A stretch of 64,000 nt of DNA from Wallemia ichthyophaga EXF-994 (taxonomy: Eukaryota; Basidiomycota; Wallemiomycetes; Wallemiales; Wallemiaceae), in the NCBI RefSeq assembly GCF_000400465.1, contig NW_008806285.1, forward strand, positions 186,001 to 250,000, given 5' to 3'. A program made the translations under genes and the position numbers. Positions 34,433 to 46,435 of this stretch are shown here, one piece after another (within the stretch, counting starts at the first letter, position 1; the number at the start of each line of letters is the position of its first letter). Under the pieces are notes generated by a model, which was not told the origin of the DNA, made no database searches, and saw only the letters and a list, made by a program, of their open reading frames with translations.

Positions 34433-36317
34433 TTAAAAACTCATATCAAGCAGCCCTTGAAAAAGTTAGGGTCAGATGTCAACTATAAGGGTTAGTCTAG
34501 TGGTCGGCTTGGCAAAATGAGAAAACATGCCTCTTTCTGCAAAGCTCTAAATATTACAGTGATAATGACTATTGCGACTACCTTGGGTTAGCTAGCTAGT
34601 TAATTTTTTAATTTTTCTGGATTTTAATAGACGTAGGGCTCTTGCCGCCAAAGCGGTCAATAATTCTTCTTAATGAATTGAGCTCTAAGTAGCAATTCTA
34701 CTTGCTTCTACAGCTACCTATAGCGAGTATATATCTTGTTTTCCTATTTATCCTATCGTCATCCTGCTAATCGCAATGAGGAAGCTTTTCAGGGAGAAAA
34801 GATGAAGTTATTGTGGGGCTCGAACGCAGTGAAACTGTTATGAGATATTAATAAATGTGATTTTGTTATGATTGCAAAACTTTTTTACGCACTTGTTAAA
34901 CTCTGATGAAACTTACTCCCTTCTGCCGGCATCAACTCAGTGGTTATCATACACCAGCGACGTTCTGGGAATTGATCAGTCAATGTGATCCTTGCAAATA
35001 AACTTGAAAGACATACAATCATGGCTCTTTTCTATAGTTTGGCACCACTACCACTTTACGATCATGAACAAGCATCAGCCAAGCCAAAGCGCTTAGCTTA
35101 GGAAACATTATATACTAGATAAGGTTAGCCGGAAGCAGTACGCATAGTGATTAGTATAGATACATATTCCCTTAACATATCCTAGTGTTCGAATTATGGC
35201 ATCATGATTAGTAGATTCAGCGGGAGGTGAAATTTCCATCCTAAATATCGCAAAATGACTCCTGAATTTTATGAAGTCTTGTTTCAATTGCTCTTCATTC
35301 AATAATTTTATTTGCCCCTAATCGCACCCTATTACGATGGGCAGTGCGAGGTCGACGACATCTAGAATACGACCCCCATCCTTTTCTAGAATGAAGAGAA
35401 GATAGCATTGAAGCAAGCTTAGACCCCGCAAGACAAGTAAGAAGTTTAATAAGCTGCGAGGAAGAGGAGAAGAAAGCAAAGCATGTACCTCGTTCATGCA
35501 CGCGGTGATTTCCCTTAGTCCTGTCAGCCGGTGAAACACCTGGCCAGTTTCGCTTGAGATCCTCGAGCACTGGCGCAAGACCACCCCATCTTGGGAAGTG
35601 TACCTCCGCCAGATATGCCAAATGCCTCAACCGTGGGCGTGCAAGGTCCTTCATTCTTGAGGTAGACCCTCACTTAGGCTCGATTAGTTCCGTCATTTAC
35701 GAACAATAATTTAGTCACTTTTCTTTCCATCAGCCTTCAGCCTTTCGAAATTTTTCCACAAAGTGTATATCTGTATTGTTTATCATTCTTTTCTCAGCCG
35801 TTGTTCCTAACAAAAGTATTTCGTTTTCTCTATGAATATTACTCGGTTAGAATTCTTTACAACCTTCTTCCATTATGTTGGTTTAGACTGCTGGGTTGTG
35901 GAATGAATGGTTTGTTCAACGAGCGAACAATCAAATAGAAAGAAGTGTAATCAGCGAAGACCAATAATATGTAAATTTTATATTTATTCTGAACAAAGGC
36001 GTGATCAGAATAAATATGAATAGTCATGGATTTCATTCGGCGGTTTAAATCCTAGAAGAGCGATATTAAGGACGTATGGTAGGTGATGTGGCTAGAGTTA
36101 GCGTGTCAAGAATCTAACAGCAAGTTAAATGTCTTTCACCGTGCTTTAAAAGCGTTAATGCGTCTAATGATATATTTTTAACTCTTGCCCATGTTTTGTG
36201 TAACATACAATTCATCAACTATAGATAAATCACTGTCAAGATATATTCGAGCCTCAATAATTTGCTGAGTTTGCTAATCAATTTTTTTACGCATCCATTC
36301 TGATTGTAATTTTGGAC
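34433..36317 (-). repeat. Right arm of 1,885-bp inverted repeat
   Basis: Reverse-complement copy of 30318..32202, including the broken frames (35295-35654, 35318-35584, 35108-35302 on minus, translating identically to the left copy) and the hairpin at 35980-36017. Its outer end lies 190 bp from the VAC14 stop codon. No short flanking direct duplication was found next to the outer ends of the two arms, which argues against a simple recent transposon insertion. Confidence 0.95.
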
Positions 36318-36506
36318 TGAGCGGAGGCAAATACTAACACAAAGGATAGCCGAATAACCCGATGAGAATGACAACATACTACAGTGCACTTCAAATTCTA
36401 ATTCATAGTAGCCATTTAATTCTTTTCGTGTGAATTTAAAAATAATGGATTGCACGCAATTCTATATGAAATGTACAATGAATCTCGCGGAATGGGTATT
36501 TAATAA

Positions 36507-38946
36507 TTAGTTGTTGTAGTTTAGGCTTGCGGAACTTAGCCTACGCAAAGATGTTCTGGTTGAATTGTTAAATTGATCTTGTTCTTTAGTATGGTCATAA
36601 GACGGAATATTTGCATTTGCAAATTCATATGTAGTTGTAGCAGCGCTTGGACTTGACGTATTAGCAAATGGTGTAATGGTCCCGCTAGTATTTGACATAG
36701 AGCCCCGCTTATATGACATCTTCTTTGAGGGAGTGATACCAAAGCGAGATTTTACACTACAGATTGAAGGTGATCGTGAGACTGAGGGATCACTAGACGA
36801 TTCGGTTTTAGGCAAATCACTGTTAATTAGAGAGTTTCTTTGCGAATTTGAAGACTTATTATCAATCAAATCATTTTCTTCGAGTTGTGTTGAATGAGAA
36901 TAGAGGGACATTCTTTCAGTATTGCTTGCAATTGTTTGAGACTCGTGTGACTGATTCAACTTGGCTTGTTCATGACATAGCTGTGTCGATTTAAAGTGAT
37001 CTTTCAAATCATTCCAAGGTAAGTTATTTTCTTTGAGAACAGTTTCAGTATTCTTATTATAAAGTGATTTTGATTGAGAATCGACAGCATTTAGTCTATT
37101 CTTCAAAGTCATAAAGGCTGATGACTGAGGTAATATCATCAAAAGACCATATAAGCACTTGAAAAGGAATGGATTTTGATCTGGTTCAAGTAATTGTAGT
37201 CTTAAACCAATGAAAACTGGGGATTCAATTAATTGAACAAGTTTGTCAACTTGAACGAGTAAATCGACATTGACGTGTAAATCCGAAATGATGTATAATA
37301 ATTCACTGGCGTGTTGATAGTTCTGAGAGAGCAAACATAGAGTAAAAACTGAGATTGGATTATGTGACCAAGACTTGTAAATTTTGCAAAATAATGATTT
37401 ATCTTGATCAGTTTCGATGTTTTTCAAAGATTTACGTAAGTCTGATAGTTCGGGTGCAGTAATCAAAACAATAGTTAGCTTTTGTATCAAGAAACTAACA
37501 AAATCGAAATCATCTTCAGATTGAATAATATCGGCCAAGGCTTGATAGATCTTAGAAGAGCCCAAACTTAAAGATAGTTGGCGAATAATCAAAGAACCGC
37601 GAAGATCTAAAAATCCACGGTCTGTAGAGAATAATTGAATCAAATTTTTCATGAACGCTATAAAGTAACTGAAATCAGAAACTTTGGAAATTTGAGCTAA
37701 AAGACGAAGGTTCCTTTTAATGACGTGCTCTGACGGATCGGAAAGAGTTTTGAGTAAAGCAGGAAAGGTGGCATCATCCAAACTGAAGATCTAGAAGACA
37801 GATTATTATAAAAGGCCAAAGGAAGAAGATACTAACCTCTTGGGGAGATATAGACTGTAACATCAACATCCAATCTAAAGCAGCAACTCTGGTTTGAACG
37901 TTATCATTCAACAGTTGCAAAGTTAGATTTGATAAAGTTAGCTGATAATCAAAGTTTTCAATAGAATGTAATGAACCTTTAATGATATTGAATAATTTGG
38001 AATTCAACTGATCAACTAAATGCTGGGTGTGAGGATTGTGATGAGAAAGGTATGGTAAGATTGTTGGAATCAATCTGGGAGTAAGAGGAATTAGAAGAGA
38101 AGGAGCAGAATCGAACAAAGAAGATAACCAATGAATTGCAGAGAATTGAATGACTTCATCTTGAGAGTTTAAATGATTAAACAGAGTTTCAGCGAGTTCA
38201 AAGTAATTGGGTTGAGATTGATTTGATTGAATATTAGATAAAAAGTTATTTAATAACGATTGAGTGGCCGATCTAACGTCAGGACTCGAATCAGACAGAT
38301 AACGCAATAAAGCGTCAAGAATCTTGGGTAGATGGGATATCAAATCGTTGCTGTTGATAGAATCGAATAAGGAAATCCAAGAAAGTAAAAACATTCTGGT
38401 GAAAGGAGAAACGACGTAAATTCTTTTCGATAGTAGTTGAATAAAGTGATTCAAATTGAATTGAGAATAAGACTCGGTGACTATGTCTTTTATTAGTCTA
38501 TCTAATAACTCACTACCATTCTTGACAGAGAGTTCAGAATCGGAGGAGAGTTTATTAAGACAATCGAATATTTGATCAAAGTGAGGCAAAAGATTAGATC
38601 TGGAAACTTTTGCGATGTTGTACATGGATTCGCAAGTGAAGTATCTAATTCTAGGATCAATATCGTTGAAGCAGGAGAGTATAGGTTTAATAATGATGTC
38701 TAGATAATGAATTAGTTGATCATCTAAAGCAACAGCGGCAGCTGCTAAACCAATTAAGCCACCATTCTTGATATTTGAATGATTCTCTTTATTAAATGAG
38801 GAAGCTAGCTGATCAATAATTAGTTTTATTTTATTTGTTTCATTCTTAAATAAAAATTCTTTCAACTGCTTTTCCAATTCCAACGCAGCAGATTTCCTCC
38901 TTTCATACTTTTGGTCATATAAGCTTCTTGATAAGTGATGGTCCAT
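36507..38946 (-). CDS. VAC14: VAC14, scaffold of the Fab1/PIKfyve complex
   Basis: Two exons (37837..38946 and 36507..37790) give 797 aa. The N-terminus MDHHLSRSLYDQKYERRKSAALELEKQL and NGGLIGLAAAAVALD are diagnostic of Vac14. HEAT-like repeats follow (IDPRIRYFTCESMYNIAKVSR; DSSPDVRSATQSLLNNFL; NDNVQTRVAALDWMLML), and the Vac14 Fig4-binding region continues in exon 2 (DDATFPALLKTLSDPSEHVIKRNLRLLAQIS). The tail is Ser/Asn-rich. The protein scaffolds Fab1 and Fig4 for PI(3,5)P2 turnover on the vacuole. The frame is open upstream for 51 more codons from another ATG (39099), but family alignment favours the start at 38946. It converges with GET4 on the inverted-repeat island. Confidence 0.93.
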
Positions 38947-39206
38947 TTCAAACAAGTCAATAAATCTTATAGACCGAATAACTATGTGAGCGATTTTGGA
39001 TGGATGAAGTATGAGTTTATAATTGTAATAGGAAGTTTCAGATGGATTACGTAGAGCAAGATTACCTTTCTTAACGAGGAATTTGGTAACGGCGTTCACA
39101 ATATTGTCGTTTACAGGGGGAGTGTATTATTATTCAATAGCGGCAGTTAAACAAGATGATTTTAGTGTGAGTATGGAGTTGTTAGAGGGTGTAGATAGTG
39201 GTACTG

Positions 39207-40365
39207 ATGCTTTCAAAGGACGTTAAACCATTGATGATTAATAATCATGATTCGAATAAGAATACATCGATAGATGATAGCAACAGGAATAACAATAGTA
39301 ATGTCAATCAAGATATCGGTATCCTCAATAGAATACTAGGATACAACGGCTATAAAACATCAAGCAGTTTATTAGTAACTGATGCACCAAATTTAAATAA
39401 TTTAGGTAAAATGTAAAATTATCCATGAATACAAGCTCATATCAATTCAACGATGAACCAAAACGATTTTAGACAGTTAATCAGTCAGAGTAATCAGTCT
39501 AAAAAGCATGAAAATCTGAAAAATCTAAACAAGAATGATAAAAAGAGATTGTCCAATCTATCCACCTTATCTAATGATATTCAACTACTCGCTCAATCAA
39601 AAGGCTTAAATTTAGATGAAATCAATAAACAAAAGCTCAATAAATCTAAAGAAGTTGATGAGCATGTTCAATCAGAATTAGACTCCGTGATCAGTAACAT
39701 AAAACCTCCTACTAATCAACAACATCATTCAAATAAAAGATCTCGTAATGACATACTAGCCGAATTAAAGCGATCTAAACTTGATCATCAGTTTGATGAT
39801 TCTGCTTCAACCCAACATACCTATAAGCCTCCTTCTCCCGATGCCTTGAACTCTGATGATGACATTTTCAACGATACCAACGATAAGTATCAGCCACCCA
39901 TTTTATCTGATAGCGATAGCAATAGTGATAGCGGTAGCCATAACAATATCGATACTACTTCGAAAGACATTCAATCACCATTTTCACAACCGCAATCACC
40001 ACAAATCTCACAATCACCTCTACGGAAAAACTCCCTCTCCCCCTCTCCATCCCCTGAACTAGACATCTCTGGTAGATTAGTCGGCTTAACTTCAACTGCA
40101 CTACCCAACGTCGCCCAACGCATTCAATCTGATAAAGACGCTGAAATAGCTGATCAACGTAAACAACGTAAACAAATTTGGCTAGCTAAGCAAGGCATCA
40201 AGAAGGACACTGGTGACAACCCTGAACCTCCACCCCAAAAGACTCAAACTGACTCTCAAAAGTTAAATTCAGACTATCAAAGGTATGTTATAGTCTTGAC
40301 ATTCAATCAATTAATAAGGTTACATTCACAGAATCAACGCTTATATACAAAAAAATAAAAAATAA
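39207..40365 (+). CDS. Uncharacterised Asn/Ser-rich, probably nuclear protein
   Basis: I do not recognise the family. A phase-consistent model uses exons 39207..39405, 39436..40282 and 40332..40365 (359 aa). The first exon ends ILNRILGYNGYKTSSSLLVTDAPNLNNLG; the second begins MNQNDFRQLISQSNQ and contains KRSRNDILAELKRSK, a long Ser/Asp/Asn/Pro-rich disordered middle with QSPxxSPS clusters, and GRLVGLTSTALPNVAQRIQSDKDAEIADQRKQRKQIWLAKQG near the C-terminus. The last exon adds INAYIQKNKK. The basic and serine-rich composition suggests a nuclear RNA-processing or chromatin protein, which is only a guess. The first intron would be just 30 nt; the alternative is a separate short upstream ORF and a start at 39453. 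Confidence 0.55.
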
Positions 40366-40408
40366 ATAAACCCTACTATACAATCCTTTCCTTCATCTAC
40401 CAGTATCT

Positions 40409-43367
40409 TTACGCATTTGACATTTCGACTGGTACTGTTTCATAACCATTCTTTTGTAACTTTAATGGTCTAGTTGTAATCAGATCCCATATCTTATTTA
40501 AACGACCTGTAAAATCATTCTTCATCTTGTTTGTGATCCTCTCTCCTTCTTCGAATCTTGGCTTCCTCCACAGCTTCAACGTTAGGCTGTTTACGACAAC
40601 TGAAACTGACGAACACGCCATCGCCAACCCTGCCATCATCGGATGTAAATGAATATTCCAAGGCAAGAACATTCCCATAGCTAATGGTATAAAAATTGTG
40701 TTATACCCACAAGCCCACAAGAAGTTCATCTTTATCTTCTTCATTATCGCTTTTGATAACTTGATTGAGTTATAAACATCCTTGATTTCTCCTTGCCTCA
40801 TCAATACTATATCTGCTGCTTCAATTGCAATAGATGATCCAGAAGCCAAAGCTATTCCCACGGATGCTGCAGCAAGTGCAGGTGAATCATTTATTCCATC
40901 TCCCACCTGTACCTATATTAGTTTTTTTAAACAGTAAAATTTCAACTGACCATTGCTACACCTCCATCATTATCATCAATCATTGTAATCACCCTTTCTC
41001 GCTTTCCTTTCGGACTAACACCTGCAAATACTCTATTTTTTGCTATAAAAGCTTTTTCTGCTATTGACAAAGCGGTGTTCATTTGATCACCAGTCATCAG
41101 GTAGCTTTCGATTGAGATATTCGATAACGACCTAATTGTTTCTCTAACATTTGACTTAATTTCATCGCCAAGTGCGATTACCACTATTGGTTCTGATTGA
41201 ATAGTCACATATACTATTGTAAAGCCTTTTTCTGAATTTATATTCCTAAACTGTTCCAGGTCCTTTGGCTCTTTTATTCCTTTATGCAGTATTGTTTGAT
41301 TACCAATTTCGACTTGCAAATCAATTGAAGACTTATCGGATAATAACAAGGATACTTCTGATTCAACACCTTTACCTGTATGTGATAACCAGCTCTTGAT
41401 TGAATAGACATCGTCATTATTATTATCAACGATAACTTTATTGTTGAAATGATTCATAATTGCTTGACCCAGTGGGTGCTCACTCTTTGATTCCACAATC
41501 GATATAATCTTCATCACTTGCTCTTTTTTGAAACCTAATGAATGATAACCACCTCTGAATGCATCATCATTCCATGCAACAGAAGTAACGTTAATGTTCC
41601 CTTCAGTTATTGTACCAGTCTTATCCCAAACTATTCTTCTAATTTTGCTGGCTTGCTCTAATGCTTGACCACCTTTTATCAAAATTCCATTCTGAGCACC
41701 AACACCTGTACCAACCATTACAGCAGTTGGTGTTGATAATCCTAAAGCGCATGGACATGCGACAACAATAACTGAAATGCAAAGTTTCAAACAAACTGCA
41801 AATCTACTAACACCAATTTGATTGAATATGTGAGGTAAAGAGGATTTTGGTATAATCAAATAAGAAAGTATCATCCAGACCGAGAATGTTAATAATCCAA
41901 GTAAAATAACCGTTGGCACAAAGTAGCCAGCAATTCTATCGGCAAATGCTTGAATAGGGGCTTTAGAAGTTTGAGCATCTTCAACCAACTTTACTATTTG
42001 CGATAATGCCGTATCTGTACCTGATCTTGTAACACAAACATCAATAGATCCATTTATGTTCATTGTACCACCGGTAACAACATCCCCTTTTGATTTGGGT
42101 ACCGGTATGGGTTCACCTGTAATCATACTTTCATCAATTAATGAAGTACCTTTACAAACACAACCGTCTGCAGGTAATCTCTCTCCAGGTACCAACTTAA
42201 CTATGTCACCCTTTTGTAACAATTCCGTTGGTATCTTTTTTTCGTCGAAATGTACTTGATCTTGGTTTGATTCATCATAATTTGTGTAAATAACAGCTGA
42301 ACTTGGAGCCAATTGTAATAAATCTGATAAAGCTGTACTAGTTTTACCCTTTGCTAGATTCTCCAAGTATCTACCAAGCGTGACAAACGTAATCAACATT
42401 GTTGATGTATCAAAAAACGTTTGAGGTATTACGCTATCACTAGACCAAGTGAAAACGCTTGATACCATAACACCTGCACTATAAACAAAAGCAGCTGTTG
42501 TACCAAAAACAACTAAAACGTCCATTGTGGCTGATTTGTGAAGTAAACTTTTATAAGCCGGCTTATAGAAGAGTTTACCGATTCCAAATTGAACTGGAAT
42601 TGTTAAGACTAGACAGATAAGATCACCAATTGTCAATCCACGCCATAAGTTGAAGATAACAAAAGGTTTAACTGAAGGTATCATTGGTAAAAGCATTCCA
42701 ATTAGGAAGACGGGTATAGCGAATGTGGAGGAATACTTCAGAGCGTCTTTCCATTGATTAACTTCCTTGATTCTAGATAAGGATTTTAATTGACTATCAT
42801 TCCTGTCATCACGGATCATTGAATCGAAACCCGCATCCTGGATGGCTTCAACGATATCTCTAACGCCAATTTGATCAGCATTATAATGAACTCTAGCGAA
42901 TTCCATTGGTAATGAAATATCTGACGAGATAACGCCATCTAAATTTGATAAAGCTGATTGTATTGATGAAGTGCACGAAGAGCACGTCATGCCATAAATG
43001 GAGATATCAATAACGGACTTTGAGTTTAAATTAGTCAAAGCTGTTGCTTCAAATCCCATTTCTCCTATTTCCTTTTATAATTTTGTCAAATTGTCTATAA
43101 ATAGGTATTACAACTCACGTTAGCGAGCTTTTCAGGATCCCAGTAATCTTTGATATAATTTATAGTTGCCTTTTCTGATAACAGCGCGACTTGAATGGAT
43201 TCAACCCCTTGTAATTTCCCTATATAACTCTCGATACTCTGTAACGTAAGGAAGTCAGCGTAAAGAGAAACAATGAATAATATTAGATGACAAACCTGTA
43301 CACAAGAGCTACATGTCATGCCTTCTACTTTAAGCGTGCAATTCTCGATTGCTGTACTTTCCATCAT
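40409..43367 (-). CDS. CCC2: Copper-transporting P1B-type ATPase CCC2
   Basis: Four exons (43296..43367, 43119..43238, 40951..43071, 40409..40906) give 936 aa. Two heavy-metal-associated domains carry GMTCSSC (residues about 17 and 90). The ATPase part has the phosphatase motif MITGEP, the ion-binding VACPCALGLSTP in TM6 (CPC), DKTGTITEG with the phosphorylated Asp, SEHPLG and GDGINDSPAL, with eight TM segments expected. This set identifies a Cu(I)-ATPase that loads copper into the late Golgi for multicopper oxidases such as Fet3. Splice joins rebuild CVQ-SIESY and VAM-VGDGIND, both family-consistent. The 3' end is 43 bp from the convergent neighbour's stop. Confidence 0.95.
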
Positions 43368-43442
43368 GAAAGTTGCGTTGTACGTCCAAAGCTATTAATC
43401 AAATGCGATAAAATCCGTGATACAAATAAAATAAATTATCAA

Positions 43443-44519
43443 TTACTCTAATTCCTTCATAGACCTTGTAGCAGTACCGCGCTTTAATGGTTTCAATTGA
43501 TCATCAGAGCGCTTCCAACCAATGACATTTATAATCTGGAATGTGGCGGGTATAGTTCCATCTTGGTTGCCATGTAATGATTTGTAGATCTCTGAAGCTG
43601 CTATTAGAGTATCCCTTGAAATATGCGTTCTTCTTCCATTTATTGCGTTTGATTCACCCATGAACTTGAGATCCTCCATCAATTCGAACATTGAAGGATA
43701 ATTAATGATGAGATCATCAATATCAATAGTCAGTAATGTAAATCCAGCTCTGTTCATTAAATTGCCGACATCTGTCGTATCTGTCATTGGTGAAACATGA
43801 GGACCGAAGCCACCCCAGCGTTCTTGTTCAGCTAGTTGTAATGAAGTGCGTAATTCAAATAACGTATCACCACCAAATAAGCATCCCAAGAAAGGGCTAT
43901 CTGGTTTTAATGCGCGATTAAATTGAATCAAAGCACCAGGTAAATCGTTAACCCAGTGTAAACCCAAAGATGAAACGATAATATCAGTTGAATTGGGATT
44001 GAATATGTTATCAAATGAAGGGTTCTCTTCATCAATTTGAATCCTATTTGGTATCTCTAATCACGATTAGCTGAATATCAGCCATTTATGAAATTCAAGC
44101 TTACTAGCAAAGTATACATCGCTATCTTGATCTCTTAAAACAGCTTTAACTGTTCAAATTGTGAGAATAACTCAATGAATTAAAAGTAACTAACCTGACG
44201 AATCAGCGATGTTTATATCATCAGCCAATTCCTCTTCATCTAAAACTCTTGCAGCCTGATTGGATCCACTGCCAATACAAATAGCTTTAGTGTATCTCCT
44301 CTTTATATCAAGAAGCCTGTCCCTAAAGCTCTCTCCAACCTCATTCTTTATATAATCTACTGTCCTTGAATCTTGTAGGTTACTGGCTGCTACTTCCTTT
44401 TGCCACGTCTTTGTACTTCTATCAAAGACATTAAAAACTGAAGGCGTAGGCTTTTGAATTGAATTTAAATTTGAATGAGTTGCAAATCCTCTGAGATTCT
44501 TTATATTTCTCAATATCAT
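43443..44519 (-). CDS. NDUFAF5-like mitochondrial methyltransferase-fold assembly factor
   Basis: Three exons (44195..44519, 44105..44149, 43443..44056) give 327 aa. The N-terminus MILRNIKNLRGFATHSN looks like a mitochondrial presequence. Then FNVFDRSTKTWQKEVAA, SFRDRLLDIKRRY and AICIGSGSNQAARVL (SAM-binding glycine loop, modified), DIIVSSLGLHWVNDLPGALIQFNRALKPDSPFLG, and RWGGFGPHVSPMTDTTDVGNLMNRAGFTLLTID are the NDUFAF5/C20orf7 blocks. In animals NDUFAF5 hydroxylates an arginine of NDUFS7 during early complex I assembly. Presence implies that this fungus has respiratory complex I. An in-frame upstream ATG at 44564 could add 15 residues. Confidence 0.9.
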
Positions 44520-44609
44520 GATAAATGCACTGGTTAAAGAGGTGAAATGTAAATTTATTTTCAAAATTCAACAATATACGGATATCATTGGATATCATAA
44601 CGCTGTAAT

Positions 44610-46099
44610 TTAATATTCTCCCTCTTCCTCAACTCCGTCTGCAGAATCAACTCCAACTTCTTCGTAATCCTTCTCAAGTGCTGCAAGATCTTCTCTAGCC
44701 TCTGAGAATTCACCCTCTTCCATACCCTCTCCAACGTACCAGTGAACAAAGGCGCGCTTTGAGTAAAGTAAGTCAAATTTGTGATCAAGACGTGCCCATG
44801 CGTTTGCGATTGCTGTGGTGTTTGAAAGCATACATAATGATCTTGATACCTTGGCGAGATCACCACCTGGAACCAAAGCTGGTGCTTCATTACAGATACC
44901 AAGCTTGAATCCAGTTGGACACCAATCAACGAATTGGATGGTACGCTTCGTCTTGATTGTTGCAACTGATGCATTAGCATCCTTTGGTACAACATCACCT
45001 CTGTAAAGCAAGCAACATGCCATATATTTACCTTGACGTGGATCACACTTAACCATTTGGTTGCCTGGGTCAAAGCAAGAGAATGTCATCTCTGAAACCG
45101 AGTTTTGCTCATGTGTTGCTTTCTCTGCTGATATTATTGGTGCGTAAGATGCCAATGGGAAGTGAATACGTGGGAATGGTACCAAATTCGTTTGGAATTC
45201 GTTAAGGTCAACGTTAAGTGATCCATCGAATCGAAGTGATGCAGTAACTGATGAAACAACTTGAGCAATAAGTCTGTTCAAATTGGTGTAAGATGGGCTT
45301 TGAATACCAAGTCTGTTACGGCAAATATCGTAGATAGCCTCGTTGTCAACCATGAAAGAACAATCAGAGTGCTCAAGTGTAGTGTGCGTAGTGAGAACAC
45401 TGTTGTATGGTTCAACAACTGATGTTGACATCTTTGGTGATGGGTAAACTGAGAATTCAAGTTTCGACTTCTTTCCGTAATCGAGTGAGAGACGCTCGAG
45501 GAGAAGTGCTCCGAAACCAGAACCGGTACCACCACCGAATGAGTGGAATACAAAGAATCCTTGAAGACCTGAACAGTTATCCGCAAGACGACGAACTCTG
45601 TCGAGTACTGAGTCTACGAGTTCTTTACCAACCGTGTAGTGACCACGAGCGTAGTTGTTGGCTGCGTCTTCCTTACCGGTAACCAAAGTTTCTGGGTGGA
45701 AGAGTGATCTGTATGGTCCAGTTCTAACCTCGTCAACTACGTTTGGCTCAAGATCGACGTAGATGGAACGAGGAACGTGCTTGCCTGATCCCGTTTCAGA
45801 AAAGAAAGTTGAGAATCCATCATCGTTAGCTGATGGTGAATCTGGCATAAGACGACCATCTGGCTGTGAATTTTGTTATTATTGAGTTCTGTTTATGTGA
45901 AAATTTTCAGCTTACTGAGAGACCGTGCTCAACGGTGTAGAGTTCCCCTGATACGCGTTAAATTTGATTTCAATAGATTTTAATCAACCCACAGCAAGCG
46001 TTACCGATTTGTACACCTGCTTGACCGACGTGCTATTGACAGTGAGTTGACGTGGCGCAGGAAATAGTTTAGACTTACGACGGAGATAACTTCACGCAT
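44610..46099 (-). CDS. TUB1: Alpha-tubulin
   Basis: Four exons (46079..46099, 45993..46032, 45916..45947, 44610..45863) give 448 aa, with three introns inside the first 35 codons. Joined N-terminus: [35 protein letters not shown]. The nucleotide-binding GGGTGSG loop ([20 protein letters not shown]), [22 protein letters not shown] and the acidic C-terminus VEEEGEY with terminal tyrosine are all present, so the product should be able to undergo the detyrosination chemistry known for tubulins. It forms microtubule heterodimers with beta-tubulin. The N-terminal intron cluster is common for fungal tubulin genes. Confidence 0.97.
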
Positions 46100-46435
46100 T
46101 CTTAATTATTTATTGAATTTATTGGTATTTAACTGAAAGGGGCCTTGACTCTCGCAAATAAGGGTGCTTTAGAGAAAAGACTTGGTCGTACGGACTCAAG
46201 TGCGTCGCGTCTATAGATACGTGATGTATAAAATTTACAAGTCAGTGGAAATCCAACTCAAATATCATTCGTAACTTTGAACAACTTTTCATTGCCCCAG
46301 TCTCACCTCTTAACTTCGTCTCAATCTCTTTTTGACTTTGGCTCCTTACTCAATTCACAACGGCATCAAGTCATTTATATCTAATTGATTGCATGCAATT
46401 TCAAGTGGTATGACATAAATATTAGTTTCAGACCG
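46100..46435. other. Intergenic region TUB1 promoter / formin side
   Basis: 336 bp between the alpha-tubulin start (minus) and the formin stop (minus). It should hold the tubulin promoter and the formin 3' UTR. I see no gene or RNA. Confidence 0.4.

Noticed and set aside
30318-36317. Island as a flip-flop mating-type locus
   Set aside because: Inverted repeats would fit a switching cassette, but no pheromone receptor, pheromone precursor, homeodomain or HMG gene is visible in arms or core.
30318-36317. Island as a simple transposon with long terminal inverted repeats
   Set aside because: No transposase-like frame in the core and no target-site duplication next to positions 30318 and 36317; a decayed foldback element cannot be fully excluded.
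38947-39099. 51-codon N-terminal extension of VAC14
   Set aside because: Open by chance; Vac14 orthologues start with the helix that begins at the ATG at 38946.
44585-45586. Long alternative frames (162 and 102 codons) in the 44.6-45.6 kb region
   Set aside because: Shadows of the alpha-tubulin coding exon.
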